Shown one piece after another: positions 21,501-28,647 of a stretch of DNA of 28,647 nt; position 1 is the first letter of the stretch, and each line of letters starts with the position of its first letter. Source of the DNA: Candidatus Pacearchaeota archaeon. Lineage in GTDB: Archaea; Nanoarchaeota; Nanoarchaeia; Pacearchaeales; GW2011-AR1. Location of the stretch: positions 1-28,647 of the forward strand of contig NZER01000413.1 in assembly GCA_002690445.1 (NCBI GenBank), read 5' to 3'. Both the position numbers and the translations under genes were made by a program. Below the pieces are notes generated by a model. The model was not told where the DNA came from. It did not search any database and saw nothing but the letters and a program-made list of their open reading frames with translations.

Positions 21501-22620
21501 GCCACACATCATCAATAAAAGTGCTACCCTTTAATTCCTTTGTATATTGGGGTTTCAACTTCACAACCCCAACCTTAGCATTGAGATTTTGCCCTGCAAC
21601 TTTCTCAATATCTAACAACTTAAATAAATCGTCCTCGGTCTTAAAAACCTGCTTACTCCCCTGCGAAACAATACGTTTAAGCGGTAAGTCATTCATTTGG
21701 ATACGCACTATATTCTCACCCATATCCCGCTGTATGCCTAGAAAGTAAGCATAGTTTTTTGATTTTTGTGCCACAGTAATAGGATTTTGGCGAGTGAAAA
21801 CACCCCTACCCCCAATCGCTTGCATCATCTTACCAAACACAGGAACATTCTCCATCCTTAAAGCAGCACGTTTAGTTAAATTATTAGGGATAAAAGCAGC
21901 TAACTGGTCATAAGTAGGGAGTAATGCTTGCTCAGGCAATTTAGGGAGAATAGATGCCATCTTCGCTGTTTTGCCTGCGCCTATCAATGACCTAGCCCCT
22001 AGCTTTGCCCACCCAAACCAAGGAAGCCACCAAAGAGGCATGACGAATTCTGCTATCCCTTTCACATAAGTGGGAGCTTTCCACGCATCATATTCTCTTT
22101 TTTCATGCTCAAGCCAACTTTCCCCTGCCTTATAGGGCAAACTAGGAGACCAAAGGGATGTTACAATCGCAGCGAACGGCTTTTCTAACTTCTCGTGTAT
22201 CCATTCAAAGACAGGAGCAACAAACTTTAATACATCAGGAAGAATTGGAACTTCTGACATTCCTTCCCCAACAGTTCCCATAACACCTTCAGCCCATTCC
22301 TTCGGCTTCTCCCACCCCGCAGTAGGAGATTCTATGGGTTCTACGGCAGGTGGCGGCGCTTGAGGGGCAGTTACATCGGATGGAGCTAGTCTAGCACTAG
22401 GCAACCACTGCCTAGCTGGCTCAAACTCTTGTATCCTCTCTGGTTCTTCGAAAAGGATAGGTTCTGGCGGTGGAGGAGCTTCCCTCTCTACCGTACGTTC
22501 TACAATCGGCTCTGGGGGAGCTTGCAATCTCTGTTCCCTTAAAGCCGCTTCTTTAGCTATCTCCTCGGCTATTTCTTCTTCAAGCACTCTGCGTTTTGGT
22601 AACCAACTGACTGGCATCAT
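18529..22620 (-). CDS. very large probable internal virion / DNA-ejection protein
   Basis: About 1,363 residues, the largest protein here. The N-terminus is Pro/Glu-rich and likely disordered (PPEPIVERTVEREAPPPPEP). A hydrophobic region at about residues 196-225 (FVMPLWWLPWFGWAKLG) and another later (ARKALVGVLLGGTTMYMGIT) could be membrane-active. The middle is long, basic and helical. VESAWLFFSPRYTRAGLMFM and nearby text resemble very large internal proteins of uncultured phages. No polymerase, protease or lysozyme motif is recognised. The position after portal suggests a core or ejection protein. The ATG at 22620 overlaps the upstream stop (TAATG) and follows AAAGGGG, so it is preferred over one at 22647 with no ribosome site. 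Confidence 0.65.
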   Translation of the reverse strand: MMPVSWLPKRRVLEEEIAEEIAKEAALREQRLQAPPEPIVERTVEREAPPPPEPILFEEPERIQEFEPARQWLPSARLAPSDVTAPQAPPPAVEPIESPTAGWEKPKEWAEGVMGTVGEGMSEVPILPDVLKFVAPVFEWIHEKLEKPFAAIVTSLWSPSLPYKAGESWLEHEKREYDAWKAPTYVKGIAEFVMPLWWLPWFGWAKLGARSLIGAGKTAKMASILPKLPEQALLPTYDQLAAFIPNNLTKRAALRMENVPVFGKMMQAIGGRGVFTRQNPITVAQKSKNYAYFLGIQRDMGENIVRIQMNDLPLKRIVSQGSKQVFKTEDDLFKLLDIEKVAGQNLNAKVGVVKLKPQYTKELKGSTFIDDVWQNPNAYTWTDKAAFEYVKQAHETVGWFMQWAEANGVKIASPKKGLKIVGDMIQEHIPRMAKGATSPEGLFAPFKRTNPFMEMVHDLMVEGVESGVKYGGTLAERVELMTRAIARSVASKHFDDAVKPLGKTLLERLEMVAPEAVAKLSSQADKVAVLGRALLAMQKNKLVNPTTLSTLEEYFPRLARSISGATRVTPQDIAGQITKMSKTSQLILGKNLRPLVEELLALPRRTTFYDTIRTVKKFTKNEQIAIRLAERIYKQNIKASIKEYRIVVDDVVKTLNTQKELLKPVGREVARLKRNLRIPKEELFEAKFRAHPAFNKRIFPAEVIRVLEPFLTERGNAWVRNMAQVSGLSRMMVATLDLSAPWIQGLMVFGRNPVAWARSTLKMYSIAHQPHKLYLELAKRKASRLERVLHGGSTATIDYFEAMPLLRRIAGQRGAPIVAQTYGRAEAAFLGFGEIARDELWKAGTFMLSKKGIVAGSKEFKELASTLDKMTGVVSPTALGIGLSQQQVESAWLFFSPRYTRAGLMFMGDMIRGGLTGAEARKALVGVLLGGTTMYMGITSALEQQPNLDPRSSRFMTIKIGDTHVGVGGIYYAAMRMLANVTTTMAEEPGQLSPLNFSRVDNPFYKFIYGRTAPLTGLTFGLAIEQKNYFGEPFESPADYAAFMADKVLPIALQTVMPWERKPWQDGAFSPERFAAEFGGLRAFPESAWEARDMYRDNLAREIKGKAWQELTRVEQREIEADNPILDRFDDEIIKFNIQRGKPQDILFNRWQDEIDTNKDERDDRINLAASAAEQDGDYYRFRLRVQDIESDYGAVLDHIGKNKEYASVMEALEEPKTIEQLSEMQYLDAAYNVWSTYRYSQKETPWGRMYNEFGEPEWTNVEKFRDWFRDKFGVEALNYAERERTLAGRDLPKAYLELRKAREVLREYWQVRDELIKIRGEPQTEWQARRLQTLVNRIHKRMKRTNPMVAYYIQLFYTRPKL

Positions 22621-24002
22621 TAACCCCTTTGGAGAAATGGCATCCATCTTTTGGTAGTTAGGGGTGCCATCTGGGGCACCATACTACTTGTTCGTTCTAG
22701 TATATCAACCATAGGCTCGGCACCTACGAAGTCAGCATACCCCGCCAAGCCTTCTCTAACTGAGTAGGGGGTTCTAGCCAAGTGTTGCGCACTAGGAGTT
22801 ACAATCTTCTCTGGAGTAATGGGTCTTCCTGAAACCTGGCCACGGGCAAATTGTGATAGCCACTCTGGGGCAGGGGGAGTTTCTGCCTTGGGAATGTCTT
22901 GTTTCCCTGTAAATTGCATACCTTTTTTCAAACTCTGTCTAATTTTTTCAAGGTCACTTATCTCTTTTAATGACGCTTCAAACTCTTGAGCTCGAACATC
23001 AGTTGGAACCCGGCTAACAATCTCGGTTGGTGACATACCTAGTGGGATTGGAATCTGCCCATAAGTTGCTGATATTTGCGCAGATGGCGATTCCATAGTA
23101 GCAAGATTCGACACTTGCTTGGGGCTTACGCCAAAATTAGTCATTAAGGAAGTCTCAAGTTCCAAGATGCGGTCAGTTATATCCTGAATTGATTGCTGTC
23201 TGCCCGCTCCTTCTGCCTGTATCTGAAGAGCCGTAGGAGCCATATTCTCCCAAGGGTTGGGCATATTCTGCGTCTGCCATCGGGTAATCCAATCTCTAGG
23301 ACTGGTGAATTTAGCTAATTGTTGCTCACGCCATAACTCAAATTCAGTAGCCTGTTGTTCAAACTCCTGCTCCTCTCGTGCCCGCCTGGTAAATATATCC
23401 TCTTCTCTTTCCTGTAAGGCTAATTGCCTTTCCTGAATGCCTAGTTGAGCTTGCTGAAAAGGAGTGATATCGTCACTCCTCAAGGATTTATAATATTCGT
23501 TTTTTCTATACTCGAATTCCTCATCTGACAACACTTCCTCTGAAACAGGGTCTACAAAAGCCCCATCGCTTATTCTACGCAGAACCGTATCCCCATACAT
23601 AACCTCATACTTATCAGTAACAGGAGGTTCTTCTACTTCCTCCAATGTCCACTTGCCTTGAGGCAAAGAGGGATCAAACGCACTTTCAGGATTAACTACC
23701 CATTTATACTCATAACCTTCTGGAGCAGTAGCCAATAATCCCTTCTCTAACGCTAAGGGGTCAGTGATACGAGTTTGGCGTTCCTTTACAGGAAGGTCAA
23801 TATCAAATGGCGCAGGAGGTTTAATATGAGTTTCCCAGAACAAAGAAATTTCATCCAAATTTTTAATCCAGTTCATATCCAACAGAGAGTAGTCGCCATA
23901 TTGTTGCTTGGACCAATCCCAAAATTCGGGTGGGTATTTATCTTTTCTACGGGACTCCCATCTTCGCTTCGTAGCCATAGTAGCCCCAACTATATCCGCC
24001 AT
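22620..24002 (-). CDS. 460-aa helical virion-associated protein, unknown
   Basis: The ATG overlaps the 67-aa gene's stop (TAATG) after AGGAGGGGAGTATA. The N-terminal ~170 residues are mixed, and YKWVVNPESAFDPSLPQGKW resembles a small beta domain. Residues about 190-245 are strongly coiled-coil (QLGIQERQLALQEREEDIFT, then EEQEFEQQATEFELWREQQL). The C-terminal third is Pro/Ser/Thr-rich. It lies between the portal and the 1,372-aa protein, where head-completion or ejection proteins are usual. No enzyme motif is seen and the family is not recognised. Confidence 0.6.
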   Translation of the reverse strand: MADIVGATMATKRRWESRRKDKYPPEFWDWSKQQYGDYSLLDMNWIKNLDEISLFWETHIKPPAPFDIDLPVKERQTRITDPLALEKGLLATAPEGYEYKWVVNPESAFDPSLPQGKWTLEEVEEPPVTDKYEVMYGDTVLRRISDGAFVDPVSEEVLSDEEFEYRKNEYYKSLRSDDITPFQQAQLGIQERQLALQEREEDIFTRRAREEQEFEQQATEFELWREQQLAKFTSPRDWITRWQTQNMPNPWENMAPTALQIQAEGAGRQQSIQDITDRILELETSLMTNFGVSPKQVSNLATMESPSAQISATYGQIPIPLGMSPTEIVSRVPTDVRAQEFEASLKEISDLEKIRQSLKKGMQFTGKQDIPKAETPPAPEWLSQFARGQVSGRPITPEKIVTPSAQHLARTPYSVREGLAGYADFVGAEPMVDILERTSSMVPQMAPLTTKRWMPFLQRG

Positions 24003-24205
24003 TATACTCCCCTCCTTCTCAATTCTTCTATTTCAGCACCACCCAATCCCTGCTGTAAGTAGTAATCCGTCTCATCTTGGGATATCTCCTCTTTGTCAAA
24101 GGGTGATTTCCCTGTGAACTCTTTAGCAATCTCATTAGATACTGACTCTAATATATCCTCAATCCCCGACAAAGCACTATCATACAAATTATCTTTAGCC
24201 ATCAT
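24002..24205 (-). CDS. 67-aa acidic protein after portal, unknown
   Basis: A small acidic helical protein (YDSALSGIEDILESVSNEIA) with a more basic C-terminus (EELRRRGV). The ATG overlaps the portal stop (ATGA) and follows AATAGGAGCAG; a second ATG comes directly after the first and has better spacing. Tight coupling to portal suggests a portal-associated or assembly factor. No family is recognised. Confidence 0.6.
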   Translation of the reverse strand: MMAKDNLYDSALSGIEDILESVSNEIAKEFTGKSPFDKEEISQDETDYYLQQGLGGAEIEELRRRGV

Positions 24206-25881
24206 CTGCTCCTATTAAACGCTACAGGGGGTCGCCGTTGTCCCCTACCCGCAACAACACCTGCCTCCTGACCTTGTAAAGTTTCCGTCTCACCCATAAT
24301 GCGTTCCAATCCTGTTTGAGTTAGAGGTTTTTGAATCCCGCCACGCTCTAATTGCTGTCTGCGTTCTTGAATCAGCCGTAAATCTTCCGCCATACCTGAT
24401 TTCTCCGCAGCCCTTAACCCTATCAGCTCAGCAATATCAGGGCTATGTAGCAATACCTTCCACTTCAAAACATCAATTAAAATCTGTCTGGCCTTATCTT
24501 GTGTATACCCCTTATATTGAGTCAGGTTAGTCATTGGGTCTATTTCGTCTTGAGCCAGATAGCGGCTACCCATTGTAGCCAACCTATCATCTTCAATCGG
24601 GTCGTCTGCTTTCAGCCTGACATCGCACCTAAAAGTAGCATCTAAATCAGCTTTTTGCATCCCCTTGGGCACGAGTGTCGGAATTGCCTTGCAAATCTCC
24701 CATGCCTTCTCCATCGCAATCGCCCAAGCGTTAGCTGAGTTCTCAATAACAGTGACATATCGTAACATCGCCTCGCTACTGGTTAAATCCTGCTGTCGCC
24801 CACTTCCACCCTTGGCAAAACCCGACAGCATAAAAGGATGCCGTCTTAGTATCTGCGACATCGTATTGGCATGATGCTGGTAGGTTTCGTTAGATGGTTG
24901 TTCGAGTTGCGTATTCTCTATTAGGTCTTTAGTTATATCCCAATTTTGGATAACATTATAAGCATACGGTCCAAAATCTTGGGCTTCAACAAATTTCGTT
25001 GCATCTATCTCACCATGTACAAAAGCAGTCTTCACAGGATAGGCTGTAAGCATCAGAATAGAAGCGATATTACTACGCTGGATACATTCATCTTTTATCA
25101 AATCCCTCGAAAACCTTATATCGCTAACTATTAAACTTGAAAGGTCGCCAGACGGAGATTGTCTCCCGAACCCTGAATACTGCCTTACGAAAGGGGTAAA
25201 TCCATAAGGGTTGTCCTCCCAAAGCACCTGCTCCCCATCAGCCTCAAAATACCTTTTTCCCCCACTCCAGTATTCCATCCACTTAACCAATCTATTGAAT
25301 GGTCTTTTAACCCCCAACTTTGCAGGGTTTGTCCACTTAGGATAACGAGAGATGACTTCTTGTGGTAATCTGTCATACCAAACAATCACCTCCTCAGGGA
25401 TACCATAGTCCATCTCTTGAGGGCTTGCATAAACAATCATTGGCTCCGGGACTAAAAACAAAACAGGCATACCGCTCTTATCCCCATTAACCCACGCCTC
25501 ATTATGGAGTATCTTAATAAACGCTTCGCCACGTCCCAGCTCGTTTTTTACAAATTCCTTAAGGGGATTAGGATTTTGTCTTTTTATTTGCTGAAACCAG
25601 CCATTAAAGAGTTCACTAAATCTATTATCAGCGTCCCTGCTTCCTTTCAGAATTGTGGGAAACGCTTGGGGGTTAGAAGTCACAATCGCTTCGGCAGAGG
25701 AGTTAACAATCTCATTGCCCAGCCCAGACCGTATCGGTTTATGAGGAACTTTTATTTCTGGAACAGAAAAGGTATCGTTAATATATTCTAAGTCCTTTTT
25801 TTGCTCCAAACGAACCTTTCCGTAAACATCATTTTCATAGTACTCTCTGAGTTCACGGATTTCCTTGATACTTCTAACCAT
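24202..25881 (-). CDS. portal protein
   Basis: This 559-residue protein follows TerL, as portals usually do. The N-terminal LREYYENDVYGKVRLEQKKD, the segment IRSGLGNEIVNSSAEAIVTS, the WVNGDKSGMPVLFLVPEPMI beta region and the long C-terminal helices (SSEAMLRYVTVIENSANAWA) match the general portal pattern of dodecameric head-tail connectors through which DNA is packaged. The size is normal for the family. The start follows GGGGAGGACTGG-ATG. A promoter-like TGGTATACT lies in the 33-base gap after TerL. Called by length, order and pattern. Confidence 0.82.
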   Translation of the reverse strand: MVRSIKEIRELREYYENDVYGKVRLEQKKDLEYINDTFSVPEIKVPHKPIRSGLGNEIVNSSAEAIVTSNPQAFPTILKGSRDADNRFSELFNGWFQQIKRQNPNPLKEFVKNELGRGEAFIKILHNEAWVNGDKSGMPVLFLVPEPMIVYASPQEMDYGIPEEVIVWYDRLPQEVISRYPKWTNPAKLGVKRPFNRLVKWMEYWSGGKRYFEADGEQVLWEDNPYGFTPFVRQYSGFGRQSPSGDLSSLIVSDIRFSRDLIKDECIQRSNIASILMLTAYPVKTAFVHGEIDATKFVEAQDFGPYAYNVIQNWDITKDLIENTQLEQPSNETYQHHANTMSQILRRHPFMLSGFAKGGSGRQQDLTSSEAMLRYVTVIENSANAWAIAMEKAWEICKAIPTLVPKGMQKADLDATFRCDVRLKADDPIEDDRLATMGSRYLAQDEIDPMTNLTQYKGYTQDKARQILIDVLKWKVLLHSPDIAELIGLRAAEKSGMAEDLRLIQERRQQLERGGIQKPLTQTGLERIMGETETLQGQEAGVVAGRGQRRPPVAFNRSR

Positions 25882-25901
25882 CCAGTCCTCCCCTTTATCA
25901 A

Positions 25902-25913
25902 TAGTATACCATA
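25902..25913 (-). promoter_or_regulatory. extended -10-like site before portal
   Basis: TATGGTATACTA on the minus strand is identical over 12 bases to the site before the capsid genes, and sits in the only intergenic gap between TerL and portal. It contains TGGTATACT; no -35 is evident. Confidence 0.4.
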
Positions 25914-25914
25914 C

Positions 25915-27414
25915 CTACCCACGATACTTAAAACTGGCTACCTTGATATTTCCAGCAGGCATCATTTTTCTTACTTGTCCCAGTATAGCTTCTGCCATAA
26001 CCCAATCATCGTGTGCGCCCCTTATTGCCTGTGGCTTCCCGTCTACCCAGCTAAAGGATAGAAACTCATCCAATGCGCCCCGCATCGGTATCCGCTTCTG
26101 CCTTTCAGATATATCATCACCAAGCTCCCCCAGCATCATTAACCTCGTCCCGCCTCCGCTTTTAGTACCAGATGTCCACCATCCAGGCTTCTGCTTCCCA
26201 TTATCACAATAATACCAATTATCCACACCCATATCAAGGAGTTTTTCAATTAGCAAAACTCCCGCAGCATTCCTCTCAACGGCAATAAAGGCGTTATTGT
26301 ACTCCTCGTATAGTTCAAATAAGAGCCGGGCTAATTGGTCGGTGGGTATTCTGCCATATACAGTAGCAACATCTTCATTCGTCTGCCAATCCGCAACGAT
26401 ACTGGCACTAGGGTCATATTGCCCGGTAGACGCATCCACAGCGAACACATACCTTCTCCCAGCCACCGAATTCCTATATATTTTGACCAACCCTCCGTGC
26501 CGTACTTCTATTGGCTCATAACATTCCTTTATCATCTCGGCAATGGCATCTCTGTTAAAAAAGCAAGTAGATTTTGGGGATGAGAAAGCCTCATCCTCAT
26601 TTCTAGGATACTCACCTTCCTTTTGCCAATCAGCCAGACCCTTGGTATCCTCCTCCCAAGTCTCCTCAGTTCGCTCCGGCACAACAAAATACCACCATCC
26701 TAATCTGTGGAAATTATTTTCGCCATTCTTTGCCTCTCGCCATATTTTCTTGGGAAAAGAATCCATCTTAGTTTTATCTACGGTTGTCGCCCCGATAAAA
26801 ATACCACCCTTATCAATAGTTGGTTTCACCGCAGCAAAGTTGCCTTCAGCGTAATCATGGGGGAAAAACTCCCACTCGTCAGTTACAACCAGCGTAGCAT
26901 CCGTTGACCTGCCTGCGTGTTCTGTGGAGGGATGTGCCCGTATTCTGCTGTGTGTGGCCGGAAAACCCAATAGACTGGCTTGGTCCGGGTCTAATTTTAA
27001 TCTTAAAAAATCAGGGAGCATCTCATTGATAAACTTTGACTTACCCAAAAAATCACTGGCATCGTCTTCTTTCTTAGACAATTCCAGCACCCTGGTGCTT
27101 TCAAAGAAACTGCTTAACCAACTAGCAATACCGGCTAATGTCGTAGTTGTATAAACCTGCCTAGACTTAACGATTAGAATATATAGAGGCTTACGAGGCA
27201 AAGCTTGGTCAGACCACCCTTGAACAAGGTTAACAAGTTCTAGCAGGTGGGGATGTACCCGCCATTTAATTATTCGTTGCGAGACCGCATCCTGAATCGA
27301 AACATAGTTACTCAGATAATACAGAAGGCTCTTCTGGCACTTCCTCCATTCTATATCCGCCTTCTCTGAGCTGGCGGTCAGCTTCGAGATTGCGTCTAGT
27401 TCTTTCGTCTGCAC
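25915..27414 (-). CDS. terminase large subunit
   Basis: The packaging motor: ATPase plus nuclease. The N-terminal adenine-region helix (ADIEWRKCQKSLLYYLSNYV) is followed by a deviant Walker A KSRQVYTTT (83-91), Walker B ATLVVTDEWEF (Asp179-Glu180), and an RNase H-like nuclease with Asp327 (VFAVDAST), Glu380 (FIAVERNAAG) and Asp469/470 (AHDDWVMAEA). The 499-residue length is normal. It begins at a GTG and overlaps the terminase small subunit by 107 bases in another frame. The overlap looks real, because the conserved N-terminal helix lies inside it and no later start would keep it. Confidence 0.92.
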   Translation of the reverse strand: MQTKELDAISKLTASSEKADIEWRKCQKSLLYYLSNYVSIQDAVSQRIIKWRVHPHLLELVNLVQGWSDQALPRKPLYILIVKSRQVYTTTTLAGIASWLSSFFESTRVLELSKKEDDASDFLGKSKFINEMLPDFLRLKLDPDQASLLGFPATHSRIRAHPSTEHAGRSTDATLVVTDEWEFFPHDYAEGNFAAVKPTIDKGGIFIGATTVDKTKMDSFPKKIWREAKNGENNFHRLGWWYFVVPERTEETWEEDTKGLADWQKEGEYPRNEDEAFSSPKSTCFFNRDAIAEMIKECYEPIEVRHGGLVKIYRNSVAGRRYVFAVDASTGQYDPSASIVADWQTNEDVATVYGRIPTDQLARLLFELYEEYNNAFIAVERNAAGVLLIEKLLDMGVDNWYYCDNGKQKPGWWTSGTKSGGGTRLMMLGELGDDISERQKRIPMRGALDEFLSFSWVDGKPQAIRGAHDDWVMAEAILGQVRKMMPAGNIKVASFKYRG

Positions 27415-27787
27415 TTATCTTTAACTCCACCTTAGTTTCAGATTTTTCCACCAACTCGCCCAATAACTGCTTAACTAATTTTATCGCAAGGACATTACCA
27501 TTTTTGCAGGATTTCAAAAGCCCCTCGGTTATTTCCCTATTATTAGCTTCTAAGTACGCTTTGGGGTCAAATACCTCTTCCTTAAATTCTCTCTCTGCGC
27601 TCTTAACGTCCTCGTATTCCCTCTCCCATCGTATAAATGTTCGCTCACTAACGCCAACTGCCTCTGCCTTCCCCCGTTGGGTTGGGGCTATCCCCTGTGC
27701 ACCTAAAGCAGGCGGGGTCATCCCCATTAACTTAAAAGCAAACTCTTTCTGGTTTACACGCCTTAGTTTTGTTTGTGTGTCGGTCAT
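27308..27787 (-). CDS. terminase small subunit
   Basis: This 159-residue protein has an N-terminal helix-turn-helix at about residues 38-58 (RGKAEAVGVSERTFIRWERE) that should bind the packaging site. An acidic, helical oligomerisation region follows (ITEGLLKSCKNGNVLAIKLV, KQLLGELVEKSETKVEL). Its position directly before TerL confirms the call. The ATG overlaps the TGA of a tiny upstream frame (ATGA). The C-terminal third is encoded in DNA shared with the start of TerL. Confidence 0.85.
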   Translation of the reverse strand: MTDTQTKLRRVNQKEFAFKLMGMTPPALGAQGIAPTQRGKAEAVGVSERTFIRWEREYEDVKSAEREFKEEVFDPKAYLEANNREITEGLLKSCKNGNVLAIKLVKQLLGELVEKSETKVELKISADERTRRNLEADRQLREGGYRMEEVPEEPSVLSE

Positions 27788-27867
27788 TTCTTCTTAATCC
27801 CTTGTATCGTCCCCTTATTTAAGGATAAGACCCGCTCCCACTTTTGACTCCCACAGGTCTTCACCAT
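27784..27867 (-). CDS. 27-aa ORF coupled to terS (uncertain)
   Basis: A tiny frame, MVKTCGSQKWERVLSLNKGT onward to IKKK, ends in a TGA that overlaps the TerS ATG. It is also in frame with the 71-aa gene upstream, separated by that gene's TAA and ten codons. Its ribosome site is weak (AAGAAAGAG). It may be a coupling leader, a decayed gene end or chance. Confidence 0.25.
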   Translation of the reverse strand: MVKTCGSQKWERVLSLNKGTIQGIKKK

Positions 27868-27897
27868 AGAACGCTTGCTCTTTCTTGTTAAGAGGTA

Positions 27898-28113
27898 TTA
27901 TTCTAACCCCTTCGGTAATGGATAATGCTTGTCCATATATTCCGACCTTGCTCGCTTTAAGGACTCAAGAACTCCATCAAACACATCAAAAGATGAAAAT
28001 GCTATTAAAGGAACCGGTTCCCAATATGATTCGCCCATTAGCACAAACCGACCCCCGTATTCCACTATGGAAAAGGAACCCCACAAACTATTATCCATCT
28101 CCCATCCGTTCAT
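27898..28113 (-). CDS. 71-aa protein, unknown
   Basis: A small acidic protein (MNGWEMDNSLWGSFSIVEYG, then a helix VFDGVLESLKRARSEYMDKH). The ribosome site is weak. It belongs to the packaging operon by position and strand, ahead of the terminase genes. No family is recognised. The frame stays open for another 37 codons beyond its TAA, up to the TerS start. Confidence 0.5.
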   Translation of the reverse strand: MNGWEMDNSLWGSFSIVEYGGRFVLMGESYWEPVPLIAFSSFDVFDGVLESLKRARSEYMDKHYPLPKGLE

Positions 28114-28125
28114 CTAAATCTCTAG

Positions 28126-28266
28126 TTAGTCCACATAAATATATGAATAGTCAGTTAATCCACAGCAAGTACAAACCCAACAAGTGTTGCCCCATATATC
28201 CCACTCTATTGTGATAATCCCATCACAGCTAAGACAGCGGTAGCTATCACTAATTGTACCTCCCAT
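28126..28266 (-). CDS. 46-aa zinc-ribbon-like protein
   Basis: Two cysteine pairs, YRCLSCDG and TCWVCTCCG, form a likely four-Cys zinc site about 20 residues apart. The rest is short beta strands, so it is probably a tiny zinc ribbon. The ATG at 28266 is chosen because TAGGAGA lies seven bases upstream; a TTG at 28323 would add 19 residues without a good site. It is the first gene after the promoter at 28362. Its role is unknown; zinc ribbons of this size are often regulatory or protein-binding. Confidence 0.6.
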   Translation of the reverse strand: MGGTISDSYRCLSCDGIITIEWDIWGNTCWVCTCCGLTDYSYIYVD

Positions 28267-28361
28267 CCCCTCTCTCCTAAATAACTGAATGCCTAGTACG
28301 TTACAAAGATTATGATTATCCAAATGACCCGCCTTGAGGACTAATTGAGAGTGTCCCCCCT

Positions 28362-28370
28362 ATTATAACA
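28362..28370 (-). promoter_or_regulatory. extended -10 promoter for the late operon
   Basis: The minus strand reads TGTTATAAT, a perfect extended -10 (TGn plus consensus TATAAT). The -35 region is poor, which is normal for extended -10 promoters. Transcription would start near 28355 and run left into the zinc-ribbon protein and terminase genes. Confidence 0.6.
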
Positions 28371-28647
28371 TATGTGAAAATATATGCTGGTTTACATAAC
28401 CCTTGCAGAAAAACTGGCATTTTGTCAGAATTGAGTTAAACTATTAGTAGTATACAATCTCGACCTTTTTAACCTTCGTAATCCGGACTAATTCAGCCAG
28501 GGAAGTGTTGTGCCAGGCAGCTCTTCACCATGGCTGTGAGGGGTGTAGCATTATGTAAAGCGCAATAGAGACTTAACAAAAAGATTCCCCTGTGTCCCTG
28601 CCCGGTTTCACCGCTTACCAAGTAAAAGCATCTAATAAGATAAAGGA
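28371..28647. other. noncoding stretch at the right edge with hairpins
   Basis: No ORF of useful size is found on either strand. It contains a GTATACTA (minus, 28448-28455), the short palindrome TGCCAGGCA (28511-28519), and a hairpin of eight pairs (CTCTTCAC 28521-28528 with GTGAGGGG 28536-28543, two G-T pairs). It could hold regulatory sites, a small RNA or a packaging signal near terS. Nothing is identified firmly. Confidence 0.4.

Noticed and set aside
21281..21748. Plus-strand 155-codon open frame opposite the 1,372-aa gene
   Set aside because: It is antisense to a clearly coding region and shows no motif or upstream ribosome site.
1..28647. Integrase, attachment site or diversity-generating retroelement
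   Set aside because: No recombinase or reverse transcriptase frame and no template/variable repeat pair was found, so prophage versus free phage cannot be decided.

Overview
The window looks like the late (virion and packaging) module of a tailed bacteriophage or prophage. A single leftward cascade on the minus strand runs from about 28.3 kb to 0.7 kb, and at the far left it meets a short cluster of small plus-strand genes head-on. The packaging and head genes are recognisable: terminase small and large subunits, portal, scaffold-like protein, HK97-like major capsid protein and a probable decoration protein. No tail tube, sheath or tape-measure gene is visible. The 435-aa adaptor-like and 783-aa beta-rich proteins would fit a short-tailed (podovirus-like) virion, but this is inference. 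No integrase, replication gene, tRNA or CRISPR array is seen. The host cannot be named. Three radical-SAM iron-sulfur enzymes suggest, without proving, an anaerobic bacterial host.

Layout in transcription order (right to left): a noncoding stretch with a good extended -10 promoter (28.27-28.65 kb); two small proteins; TerS/TerL; portal; a 67-aa and a 460-aa protein; a 1,372-aa probable internal virion protein; a promoter-like site plus terminator-like hairpin; scaffold, major capsid and decoration proteins; a very strong hairpin; glycosyltransferase 2, an unknown 128-aa protein and a B12-domain-type radical SAM protein with a C-terminal zinc ribbon; a run of small unknown proteins and probable structural proteins (13.05-10.0 kb); a six-gene metabolic cassette (9.94-5.2 kb); the two large tail-type proteins; and a candidate lysis pair, a holin-like protein followed by a MOA-like papain-fold cysteine protease. 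A 48-aa gene coupled to the protease ends the run.

The unusual part is the metabolic cassette between structural genes. In order it encodes thiamine-diphosphate E1-alpha and E1-beta subunits (both very short), a radical SAM/SPASM-like enzyme, an HddA-like GHMP sugar kinase, a sugar-phosphate-isomerase-like cupin and a second radical SAM enzyme with a B12-type N-terminus. The genes from E1-beta onward overlap by 4-32 bases, so they are almost certainly co-translated. With the GT2 and third radical SAM protein 3 kb upstream, they look like a phage-encoded pathway that builds and attaches an unusual sugar or polyol, perhaps to the virion or to the host surface. A 184-base gap between E1-alpha and E1-beta holds four GTTAAC palindromes, an 18-base palindrome, an alternative T-tailed hairpin and a run of ten Gs, so the cassette may be regulated or switchable at that point.
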